NCBI GenBank assembly: GCA_949126835.1
Contig: OX421498.1
Coordinates: 28,935,081-28,999,080 of the forward strand
DNA from: Anisus vortex
Lineage: Eukaryota > Mollusca > Gastropoda > Planorbidae
Length of the DNA stretch: 64,000 bases
Direction: 5' to 3'
Within the stretch, counting starts at the first letter, position 1. Each line of letters opens with the position of its first letter. Position numbers and translations under genes: made by a program. The notes under the pieces were generated by a model. The model ran no database searches and was not told where the DNA came from. It saw nothing but the letters and a program-made list of their open reading frames with translations. Positions 1-10,192 of this stretch are shown piece after piece.

Positions 1-1734
1 AATAAGACGTATGTGTGGTTAAAACTTTATGGTGGTTATTTGCTTAAGGCGGCTGTTTAAATATAATTTAAAAACTTTTTTTTTGTTGTTTTTTTTGCAA
101 TTGATTATAATTTTTTGTCTAACAAATCATAAAATATAATCTAATTAAATTTGTTTTTAAAAGTTTATTCATTTCATTTTAAAAGTTAATAAAGTGCATC
201 GTGTTTTGGTTTCCATAGTAATGATATAAAATTTAACTTTTCTGTGGAAGACTGCCTTGGGGCATGCGGTATAATAGTCCTACGTAATCTATAAGTGATA
301 TTATAGTGTTAAGGTGCCCCAGACATCTTAGTTGCCCTGATATTGCAAAGGCTTACATAATCATATTTTAGTTCGGATTGAATGTGGTCAAATGTGACAA
401 CTATGGCTTTTAATTAGGTATTTGACGACATGGGTAAAACCTACATTAAAAAGGGCGCTACGAACGAGAACGTTTGTTAACCACTGCTAATGAGAAATTT
501 ACACATGCGGAAGAAACCTAAGTGACCTCTAAAATAACGGTTTAAACTTAAATTCTACCTTACCTCTGTGGAAATGGACTCATTGGAGCAACTGACCTTT
601 GACAACTATTTAGTTCTATAATTAGTAACGCGGCCATCACGCTTGATACGTGGAGACCCTCATAAAACAGCATCGGCGGAATAGACAATACGACAAACAG
701 GGAATTAACTCTTCTAGACTTGTCCTACATGCAAGACAATCTGCAGGTCAAGAATATACGGTTCCCCTATCTATATAATATTTAAATATCACTATCCCTA
801 CCTATGCTTAAAACCTAAAGTTAAAGAATACGCCGTTATTGAAAAATGTTAAGCTTAGGGTGTTAAGTCATAATTATACAAAACATTTCTCATTAAATGC
901 CATTTAAATAATGACAACATATACACAAATGCAGTATAACGAGTTTTCTATTTTTAAAAATATGGTTACCTTTTTCCAAAGCATACCGTGTAGTTCACTG
1001 TTGTGGCGGCATTTTGTGTGTGTTCCCGTTTGCGTGTGTGAGCTATTGTTCTTGTATTTATTTTTTTATTTGTATAAACAATTCGTATAATAAATAACCG
1101 TTGTTTTTCTTTTCTTTTTAGACAGCGGGGCTTTAGACAAGTGTCTTGCATCACGGAAGTGACGTCACTGATGATGAGATTGCACGTCATTCACTTATTG
1201 AGAAAGAAGAAATGTTTTATATAGAATATGAATAAACTGAAAATATTCTGAGAGAAAATCTTTGTTCTCAATCTACAAACCATCACGATAAACAACAAAA
1301 AACAGATTGCAATATTTTATTAGTTTAACGATTACATTGCATTCAAAGCATCAAAACATGAGGGTTGTTGTGTGCTGCTTTATCTAAAACATTGATCTTT
1401 TATCTATTATTTTATTGTGAGCTATTTTATTTATTTTTTATTGCGTAATAATAATAATAATCTTTAAGCGATGTATCTGATGTATGACGTGGTTGTTAGT
1501 TACAGAAGTGACGTCAGAGTCTTGTGCTTTGCCTAGGAATGAACGTCGTGTTGTTGTTTGTTTTTTTTTTTTTTTAATCGCATAGATATTGGTCTCTTAA
1601 TTTTTGAATTTTAAAATAATAATAACTTTTGGAGTTATTTTAATTGTATACGGAGTTCTAAATTATGTAACGTCAACAGGAGTCTTAAGTCCTAAATGAG
1701 GCGAAATGAATTATCAAGACAAAATCACCGACCC

Positions 1735-1995
1735 ATTTGGATAGTTTTTAAAAAAACGATAATTCGGGTCATGTGGAATCAATTTTATATTAATATATTG
1801 AGGTCATGTTATAAATACAATTCTATATTTCGTCTATGTTACGGAATCAATTTTTAAATTAGGTCATGTTATGGAGTCAACTTTATATGTAGGTCATATT
1901 ATGGTATCAATTGTATATTTCGTTTACGGTATGGAATCAATTTTATATTTAGGTCATGGTATAATATTAATGATAAGTCATGGTGTGGTATCATT
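1735..1995. repeat. Degenerate tandem repeat, about 35-bp period
   Basis: The motif ggtcatgttatggaatcaa followed by an AT-rich spacer recurs about seven times with many substitutions. It is an old, decayed minisatellite. No coding potential is apparent. Confidence 0.6.
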
Positions 1996-2347
1996 GATGG
2001 ACGGCCTCTATGCCCTCTTCTGTTACTCGAGGCCCAGCTAAGAGCTTCAATGTGGTTTGTGTTTCTTTTAAAATAGAGTACTGGCCGCATCAGTCAATAT
2101 TGTATTCAGTAGAAATCTGGAGTTCCGCCTGTGGTGTTTTAAAGGGTTGTTGGAATCTAACAAAAGTATTAGATCTACACTTATACAGCTTTAAATATTT
2201 TAAAATCATTTTTTGTGCTCATATTTTTAAAGGCAGGTGTAAGGGAGATAATCGCTGTTTTATCTTTCTTTAATTTGTTCCAAAATACATACTCTCCCTT
2301 GTTAACAAAAATAATTTTTTTATAACAAAATATTTTTCTTTGTTTTG

Positions 2348-2353
2348 TTTATT
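2348..2353 (-). promoter_or_regulatory. Candidate polyadenylation signal of the NHL gene
   Basis: The minus-strand hexamer AATAAA lies about 170 nt beyond the stop codon of the NHL gene, a plausible 3' UTR length. Such hexamers are common by chance in AT-rich DNA, so this is a candidate only. Confidence 0.3.
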
Positions 2354-2522
2354 TTTGCAAAAATTCAATAATAACAGTGGATAACAAAAAAGTAACATTC
2401 AACAAGATATTAAATAACTTCAAAATGTCTGTTGTAGTTGTGGTAAAATCAATGCCATTGTTTCACAAGATGTGGAAATTGTTCTGGATATTCAAGTAGA
2501 CTATTTATAGAGTTATCTACCT

Positions 2523-3097
2523 TCAATTCTTGGAATTCTCATTTATTAAGTGTAAGTGAAAGAGCGATATTTTGTTCGAGCGCAGATCTCCATGAGTGAC
2601 ATACAGACCACAGTTCGAGATAGCTATGCTGGCCGGCCTGGTGATGCCGTCCTGTGAGGTCAAGATGTGCTCCAGGAACTGTCCATCCTTTGTGAACATG
2701 GACACACGGTTGTTGTAGTGGTCAGCCACGTACAGGTTCCCGAGTTCATCCCCCGCCACACCGTAAGGAAATTTGAACTGTCCGTCACGCTTGCCGAAGC
2801 TCCCGAACTGGCTCTTGAAGTTGAGCGCCTGGTCGAAAATCTTGACGCAGTGATTGGCCGAGTCGGAGATGACGTAGCTTCCGTCACGGGTGATGCAGAC
2901 GTACCGCGGGTGGTCGAAGAAGTTTCCGGTGAGAGGCGGCGAATCGGCCTTATAGTGGACTGAGGGCTCGTAGTTCTCTTTCAGCAGTTCTTGGCCGGAT
3001 AACTCTGAGAGATAATTGCCGTGCTTGTTGAAGACGTAGACGTTGTTGGACTCCTCGTCGGCGACAAGAAATCTGCCCATCCGGTCACATTGTATGC
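2523..3097 (-). CDS. NHL-repeat protein (TRIM/RING-NHL type), last exon
   Basis: This terminal exon encodes 190 residues plus a stop. It opens after an acceptor reading ctttcag at 3104-3098. The first two bases complete a glycine codon begun by G4228 of the preceding exon. The joined reading SPTGIQCDRMGRFLVADEES is a textbook NHL blade. Three further blades follow: HPRYVCITRDGSYVISDSAN, FKFPYGVAGDELGNLYVADH and ITRPASIAISNCGLYVTHGD. NHL blades form a beta-propeller that binds RNA or protein partners; in TRIM-NHL and nhl-1 proteins this follows a RING E3 ligase module. The first ATG in the exon (3080) is internal, not a start. Assignment to the NHL family is firm; orthology (nhl-1, TRIM2/3 or another TRIM-NHL) is not. 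Confidence 0.9.
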
Positions 3098-4227
3098 CTG
3101 AAAGACAATGGAAGATATTTTAATTTAAGATACTCGTATCAATTAGAGTAGTGTGTAGATAATATTCCACCTTCGATTTAATTAGAAGGGAGATAGATGA
3201 ATGTAAATGTATGTTCATTCTTTCTTTATGTTCCAGAGACTTAAAAAAACAGCCAAAGTAGTTGAAAGCCGTTTCGGGGTTTTCAGGAAAGGTGCATCTG
3301 GCGAACGCTAGAGGTTCACTAGTAATATGGCATATCCAACAGCGAAATCAAGAACAGGACAGGAATAAACAGCATAAAGTACAAGATAAGAAAAACAAGG
3401 GGTTAATACAATGGGTTGGCTGGGCCGCGATCTTCGCTTTAACATGGATAGGTTCCCTTGCAGAGACCCGGGATGGACACCAAAAAAAACAATCTTTAAA
3501 AAAAACTTAAGGTAATCTTTGAGTTATAAGTTGGAAAATTACCTACGGCTTAAATTAGTTTTAAAAACACTGTCCTGAGAACCAGATAACAGTTATATTA
3601 CTGCACAAGTATGTAGCGTTGTGGTTTCCAAGTTTACTGTGATTGATAACGTCCTAAATTCACGCAATCCACTTGAAAGAGCAATAAAAGTTTTATAATA
3701 CATTATGTTGTACAAGATGCAGCCATATAACTATAAACGATTCAATGCAGTCACCGGTATTATCATTCTTTAAACAGTGTTCGCTGTAATACTGCTGCGC
3801 GCCAGTGGCGTAACTAGAAATAATGACGCATGGGGCACCTGTGTGGGGTTTAAAATTGACGTCAAGTTCCTAATCCCTTATGCAAGAACAATTGCATATA
3901 AGTACTCTTTCTTTTCAAGTGGCATTCGAGCATCGAATGTGTTGCCTGAACAAATCAGGAAAACCAGTAACTTAACATCATTAAAAACATTAATAAAGTT
4001 GGAAGACTAGTTCGGACCACGGCTGAACGTGGGACGCAATAATCTTCTTTATAGAAGGAGCGTCAGTAATATATAAGATAAGACGATAAGTTAAGCAAGT
4101 GTCAGTATGGCACACATCCAAACTTTTCTCAAACATAATCTAAAAAAAGTAATTCTATATTTGAGAAGCTGTTTATGCTACTGTCATTAAAATGGATACA
4201 AGTAATATGTTTTAAAAAGTCAAGTAC
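3098..4227 (-). other. Intron of NHL gene (1,130 nt)
   Basis: The intron has a GT donor at 4227-4226 and an AG acceptor at 3099-3098, phase 1. It contains a plus-strand LINE 3' end (3850-4090). The segment 3260-3510 has an open frame with no recognisable domain and is probably repeat-derived. Confidence 0.85.
3850..4090 (+). mobile_element. LINE 3' end, 5'-truncated
   Basis: The frame ending at 4010 contains AYKYSFFSSGIRASNVLPEQ. This matches the C-terminal ORF2 signature of CR1/Jockey-like non-LTR retrotransposons (a YxxSFFxxxIRxWNxLP-type motif, with W changed to S here). It is followed by a tail, caataatcttctttatag plus gaaggagcgtc and an ataag-rich terminus. The same C-terminus and tail occur at 55140-55345. 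It lies antisense within the intron of the NHL gene. Confidence 0.7.
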
Positions 4228-5673
4228 CTGTCGGGGAGGACAGATCTGGTTGACCAAATTCTTTAATTGGTTCCCCTGTTGTTGACCACAGGGAAACACA
4301 GCCCTGTCTCCTGAGAGTCACTGCCAGCGTCCCTTCGGGCGTCACGCACGTGGCCCAGGGCTCCGAGCCCGACTCGACAGCGAACGTCACCTTCGGGAAG
4401 CCCTTGCTGTCGAAAAGGACGAGCTTGCTCGATAGCACGTCGGTCACAACCGACTCCCCTCCTTTCAGAGGCTGAATGTGCGTCGCCTCCTTAATGGCCT
4501 GCGCCTCTTGCGTCTCTTCCGTGGGCAGAGTAGTGGTGAAGTGGTGTAAGAGCTTAACGTGGCAGTTCCTCTTGCGCAAGCTGGGCATTCTGCTGAAGCT
4601 GACCGTAGCAGAATCGGTCGTCTGCGGGCGGATCAGCGAGTAGCTTCTGGTCAACGGAGATCCTGCATCAATGCGATTCAACAAACCAGCTCCATCCTGA
4701 TTCCCGACTTCTTCTATTCCGCTGCCTGGTGCTTTTTTCTTCTTGGATGAACTCTTGAACCCTAGTCGTAAATCTTTCCTCGGAACCGATAGAGTCGGCT
4801 CTTCGTTGATTTCTTTCGGGTTGTCGCCCAGGAAAAACGATGGCTTTGCTTTGGGTTGAGCGCCGTCGCAGGAACTGTTCTCGCTGCCGACTTCTGATGA
4901 AAACGATGAGGAGTGACGCCTGGACTGCTGGCTCTGATCCTGATCTGGCGACTTGGACAGCTGCTCGTTTGAAAAGTTCATCAAATTGGACATGCTTTTG
5001 GCGGACTTTGGTCGGAAAAGAGTTTTGATTTTCTTTAAATACCCGCTGCGTTTCGCGGACAAGTCTGGGCACTGGGTCATGTTTATGTTTCGCGATTCGC
5101 TCAGAATGCTTTCTGTGCTGGTGGCGAATAGTTTTGACTCCTGGGCGGCGAGGTCGTTGGTTGAGGCCAAGTTGGAAATGGAAGCCGCTTTGGCCCTCAT
5201 GAGCGTAATTTGAATCCTGGGTCTAGTTTCCAAAGGAGTTGAGCTAGTTGAGAGGTTCTCGAGGAAGGAAACGTGTTTGGGAAGAGCCACAGTCGTGACA
5301 GCTTCCTCCGCGGAGCTACCAGAGCTTGACGACGACTCGCTTATCATCGTTACGTCATCGGAGTCAAAGTTTGTGGTTCCGGATCCAGCCCCGGAGTCAA
5401 TGTCGTCGTCATCTAGTTCCTCGATGTTTTCTTTGGCCGAGAAATTGATGAAGTTCCTCCTGGAGAACCGCCTCTGGAATCCCGAGTTGTGCCTTGCTCC
5501 GACGCTCCAGTGGTCTGGCTCCGTCGGTGTCGACGTAGAGGCCATGATGGCCTGGGAGCAGTTGTAATAGATTGGCACTTTCTCCGAAACTGTCGTTAGA
5601 TTTGATTTAATTGTGTTGTCGTAATAACTATCGACTGCTGTCATATTTGCAGATGTATGGAAACCTGTTTGTG
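4228..5673 (-). CDS. NHL-repeat protein, penultimate exon (Ser-rich linker and first NHL blade)
   Basis: This 1,446-nt internal exon encodes 481 full codons. It starts after an acceptor (aatatag at 5680-5674); the first in-frame ATG (5644) is nine codons inside the open frame, so it need not be a start. It ends at CCG ACA G|GT, donor at 4227. The N-terminal two thirds are low-complexity: an acidic/Ser stretch (ELDDDDIDSGAGSG), then Ser-rich and basic segments (KKIKTLFRPKSAKSMSNLMN). The last 70 residues form an NHL-like blade around PWATCVTPEGTLAVTLRRQG and VSLWSTTGEPIKEFG. Phases at both ends fit the flanking exons exactly. Short open frames in other registers over this exon are shadows. Confidence 0.88.
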
Positions 5674-5949
5674 CTATATTAAAAAAACAAAGAATTTAAA
5701 AGATTGTATTAGTCTAATAGAATGAAAGTGTGGGGGTAGTACAACTAAAAGTATCATGTTCATTTTAAAATAATAACTTAGAAAATAACAAAAAATAATT
5801 TTAATTGTGTTTTTTTTATATTGTTTTTAATAGCGAGAGCAAGATATCTAAATTGAATGGGGCTAAAGGATTGTGATACAGCCAAACATTGATCAAAGCA
5901 AGATAGACATGACAGAGTGGAAGAGATAGTAAAGAAGAGCTGATTTTTT

Positions 5950-6216
5950 TTTTAAAGTAAAGTGCTCGTCGGACTGAATTGATCCACAGGTCCGATGAAG
6001 CAGCGTTCACCAGTTTCTGTGGCCACGGCATACTAGGTGATAGTGTGGCCAGCGCCTTTACTTTACCCCAACTAAGGTCAGGTACCCATCAGAGCTGGGT
6101 AGACTCAGGGACACCCTCCAGACCCGGGAAAATATCCTAGCGTGCACCAGGATTCAAACCCGGAACCTTCAGCTCGCCAGTCGAACGCGCTGCCGCTCGG
6201 CTAGCGTCCGTGTCCC
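5950..6216 (-). mobile_element. tRNA-derived SINE, family 1, full-length or nearly so
   Basis: On the minus strand the element begins with a tRNA-like head. It has an A-box-like tagccgagcggcagcgcgtt and a B-box-like ggtttgaatcc. A conserved body follows, containing ctgagtctacccagctctga and accttagttggggtaaagta, and the tail reads ggatcaattcagtccgacg. Copies of the same body lie at 17915-18085, 20193-20436 and 24363-24632. RNA polymerase III promotion is expected from the A and B boxes. Confidence 0.85.
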
Positions 6217-6906
6217 ATTTTTTTGTAGATCCTAAAAGACACTAACCTCTGCCCATTCCCTTCCTTATTGTCTCCCTTGGACTTATGATCAGAAATTAAA
6301 TGAGCTGATTCTATTAAAACCAAAGAGTGTTGGAGAAACTCACATGTCATTTATAAGCCCATTTTTACACAACAACGTCAAAGAACGGCGGTAACATAAA
6401 GCCACATTTGCCCATTATTATTCAAAAAATGATTGTTCAGACTTTACGCTAAGCCAGGCTTCCGGTATCATAGTTCTGTAACGTCGCCATAATTTATGCT
6501 TTTCCAGTCGTTTATGGACGCGGTTTCCAAACTATTTCACTTAAGTACCCCTCCTTTCATAAAAACTTTATTTTAACCGTTTTAGGTCCAACCCGAACCA
6601 CCCCACCACAAAAACCTCACAATAACATCACCACACCAAACTACAATGTTTCTATCTTAACTTATTATTTGTTGGTGTGTTCCCCCATAATCAATGTGTT
6701 GTTTTTTCTTTGCGCATCCATGACAAAGCTACTGTGTGCCACCAAGGGTACGCGTGCAACGGGATAAGAACTGGTGAATGACAGGTTTATGTTTATTACA
6801 TCATTTCTTTCGGGATCACTGCAACCTTTAGACTGAATTTCGATTCTAAACTTGAGGTTCGGGTTGGTCCATAATGTTCTTTCCTAAATGAGAAGTGCAT
6901 TAAATT

Positions 6907-9765
6907 GTAATACCAAATAGCAGTACGGTAAATAGTAATACCAAATAGCAGTACGGTAAACTGTAATACCAAATAGAAGTAGAGTTTACTGTAATACCAA
7001 ATAGAAGTAGAGTTTACTGTAATACCAAATAGAAGTAGAGTTTACTGTAATACCAAATAGAAGTACAGATTACTGTAATACCAAATAGAAGTAGAGTTTA
7101 CTGTAATACCAAATAGAAGTACAGATTACTGTAATACCAAATAGAAGTAGAGTTTACTGTAATACCAAATAGAAGTACAGTTTACTGTAATACCAAATAG
7201 AAGTACAGTTTACTGTAATACCAAATAGAAGTAGAGTTTACTGTAATACCAAATAGAAGTACAGTTTACTGTAATACCAAATAGAAGTAGAGTTTACTGT
7301 AATACCAAATAGAAGTACAGTTTACTGTAATACCAAATAGAAGTACAGTTTACTGTAATACCAAATAGAAGTAGAGTTTACTGTAATACCAAATAGAAGT
7401 ACAGTTTACTGTAATACCAAATAGAAGTAGAGTTTACTGTAATACCAAATAGAAGTAGAGTTTACTGTAATACCAAATAGAAGTACAGTTTACTGTAATA
7501 CCAAATAGAAGTACAGTTTACTGTAATACCAAATAGAAGTACAGTTTACTGTAATACCAAATAGAAGTACAGTTTACTGTAATACCAAATAGAAGTACGG
7601 TAAACTGTAATACCAAATAGAAGTACAGTTTACTGTAATACCAAATAGAAGTACAGTAAACTGTAATACCAAATAGAAGTACAGTTTACTGTAATACCAA
7701 ATAGAAGTACGGTAAACTGTAATACCAAATAGAAGTACAGTAAACTGTAATACCAAATAGAAGTACAGTAAACTGTAATACCAAATAGAAGTACAGTAAA
7801 CTGTAATACCAAATAGAAGTACAGTAAACTGTAATACCAAATAGAAGTACAGTAAACTGTAATACCAAATAGAAGTACAGTAAACTGTAATACCGAATAG
7901 AAGTACAGTAAATAGTAATACCAAATAGAAGTACATTAAACTGTAATACCGAATAGAAGTACATTAAACTGTAATACCAAATAGAAGTACAGTAAACTGT
8001 AATACCGAATAGAAGTACAGTAAACTGTAATACCAAATAGAAGTACAGTAAACTGTAATACCAAATAGAAGTACAGTAAACTGTAATACCAAATAGAAGT
8101 ACAGTAAACTGTAATACCAAATAGAAGTACAGTAAACTGTAATACCAAATAGAAGTACAGTAAACTGTAATACCAAATAGAAGTACAGTAAACTGTAATA
8201 CCAAATAGAAGTACAGTAAACTGTAATACCAAATAGAAGTACAGTAAACTGTAATACCAAATAGAAGTACAGTAAACTGTAATACCAAATAGAAGTACAG
8301 TAAACTGTAATACCGAATAGAAGTACAGTAAATAGTAATACCAAATAGAAGTACAGTAAACTGTAATACCGAATAGAAGTACAGTAAACTGTAATACCGA
8401 ATAGAAGTACAGTAAACTGTAATACCGAATAGAAGTACAGTAAACTGTAATACCAAATAGAAGTACAGTAAACTGTAATACCGAATAGAAGTACAGTAAA
8501 CTGTAATACCGAATAGAAGTACAGTAAATAGTAATACAAAATAGAAGTACGGTAAACTGTAATACCAAATAGAAGTACAGTAAACTGTAATACCAAATAT
8601 AAGTACAGTAAACTGTAATACCGAATAGAAGTACAGTAAATAGTAATACAAAATAGAAGTACGGTAAACTGTAATACCAAATAGAAGTACAGTAAACTGT
8701 AATACCAAATAGAAGTACAGTTTACTGTAATACCAAATAGAAGTACAGTTTACTGTAATACCAAATAGAAGTACGGTAAACTGTAATACCAAATAGAAGT
8801 ACGGTAAACTTTAATACCAAATAGAAGTACAGTAAACTGTAATACCAAATAGAAGTACAGTAAACTGTAATACCAAATAGAAGTACAGTAAACTGTAATA
8901 CCAAATAGAAGTACAGTAAACTGTAATACCAAATAGAAGTACAGTAAACTGTAATACCAAATAGAAGTACAGTAAACTGTAATACCGAATAGAAGTACAG
9001 TAAATAGTAATACCAAATAGAAGTACATTAAACTGTAATACCGAATAGAAGTACAGTAAACTGTAATACCAAATAGAAGTACAGTAAACTGTAATACCGA
9101 ATAGAAGTACAGTAAACTGTAATACCAAATAGAAGTACAGTAAACTGTAATACCAAATAGAAGTACAGTAAACTGTAATACCAAATAGAAGTACAGTAAA
9201 CTGTAATACCAAATAGAAGTACAGTAAACTGTAATACCAAATAGAAGTACAGTAAACTGTAATACCAAATAGAAGTACAGTAAACTGTAATACCAAATAG
9301 AAGTACAGTAAACTGTAATACCAAATAGAAGTACAGTAAACTGTAATACCGAATAGAAGTACAGTAAACTGTAATACCGAATAGAAGTACAGTAAATAGT
9401 AATACCAAATAGAAGTACATTAAACTGTAATACCGAATAGAAGTACAGTAAACTGTAATACCAAATAGAAGTACAGTAAACTGTAATACCGAATAGAAGT
9501 ACAGTAAACTGTAATACCAAATAGAAGTACAGTAAACTGTAATACCGAATAGAAGTACAGTAAATAGTAATACAAAATAGAAGTACGGTAAACTGTAATA
9601 CCAAATAGAAGTACAGTAAACTGTAATACCAAATAGAAGTACAGTAAACTGTAATACCGAATAGAAGTACAGTAAATAGTAATACAAAATAGAAGTACAG
9701 TAAACTGTAATACCAAATAGAAGTACAGTAAACTGTAATACCAAATAGAAGTACAGTAAACTGTA
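6907..9765. repeat. 28-bp minisatellite array, about 102 copies
   Basis: The unit is aataccaaatagaagtac followed by an imperfect palindrome (acagtaaactgt) with two A bases at its centre. The period of 28 is not a multiple of three, so all three minus-strand frames stay open and give long hydrophobic ORFs that are artefacts. The left part (about 6960-7570) mostly carries the TT-centred form (acagtttactgt or agagtttactgt); the right part mostly carries the AA-centred form. Interspersed variants have ccgaat or lack ctg (aaatagtaatac). The array sits wholly inside an intron of the NHL gene. Confidence 0.98.
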
Positions 9766-9976
9766 AAATCGAATTGGGGAAAAGCAAATTTATCCGTCGA
9801 AAAGAATGGTAAACCTTAAAATTTAATACACAAACAAAAAGTACGGTACTGTACCTTCGAATAAATTTCAAACAAATAAAGTAATATTGAATAGAAGTAC
9901 CACAAACTACTATCAAATTGAAACGTTAAACGATTGCCGGTACTATTGTGAATGTCAAAAACTAGTTTAATTTTAC

Positions 9977-10192
9977 CTGAATTTGAGAGCGCTCCAAACA
10001 ATTTTCCCCGATAACAATTCAGGTTTCCACACCCAGTGTCGGCAACGCCGCTGTAGTGCCCCGGGGGCGTATCCGGAGATGAGGCAGCCGCGATGAGGCT
10101 ACTGATGGAGGTGTCGAAGCAGCCTTGGGGCGCGTCTATGCCAAAGACGGAATCTTTCTCCCTGACCAGTATGTGCTGGGTATCACAGAGGC
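9977..10192 (-). CDS. NHL-repeat protein, internal exon
   Basis: This 216-nt exon has an acceptor reading tttgcag at 10199-10193 and a donor TCA G|GTAAAA at 9977/9976. Both ends are phase 1 and join in frame to the exon at 5673. It encodes 71 full codons, including LCDTQHILVREKDSVFGIDA and a Ser/Pro-rich segment (SLIAAASSPDTPRG). I do not recognise a domain in it. In TRIM-NHL proteins this position would be the linker between the B-box/coiled-coil and the propeller. GC content is much higher than in the flanks, as for the other two exons. Upstream exons were not found. Confidence 0.8.

Larger units (their letters stand above)
1..2522. other. AT-rich non-coding DNA, downstream of NHL gene
   Basis: No coding region can be supported here. 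The stretch is AT-rich with short homopolymers and one degenerate tandem repeat (1735-1995). The segment just left of 2523 should be the 3' UTR of the minus-strand NHL-repeat gene; a minus-strand AATAAA lies at 2353-2348. Nothing else is recognised. Confidence 0.5.
5674..9976 (-). other. Intron of NHL gene (4.3 kb) with satellite array and SINE
   Basis: This phase-1 intron has its donor GT at 9976-9975 and acceptor AG at 5675-5674. It holds a minus-strand SINE (5950-6216) and a 2.86-kb 28-bp tandem array (6907-9765). The stretch 6217-6906 shows only AT-rich DNA and a hAT-like fragment near 6530 (tttccaaactatttcac). Confidence 0.8.

Noticed and set aside
4668..5072. 134-residue minus-strand frame and plus-strand frames across 4559-5567
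   Set aside because: These are other registers of the NHL exon, whose own frame is supported by splice phases and NHL motifs on both sides.
5950..6216. Functional tRNA gene
   Set aside because: A and B boxes are present but the sequence cannot fold as a tRNA with a normal acceptor stem and it continues into a conserved SINE body found in several copies.
6907..9765. CRISPR-like direct repeat array
   Set aside because: The 28-bp units abut with no unique spacers, and the context is a eukaryotic intron.
7574..9916. Long overlapping hydrophobic open frames on the minus strand over the 28-bp array
   Set aside because: The 28-bp period leaves all three frames open without stops; the same peptide recurs in every frame. 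They are products of the repeat, not genes.
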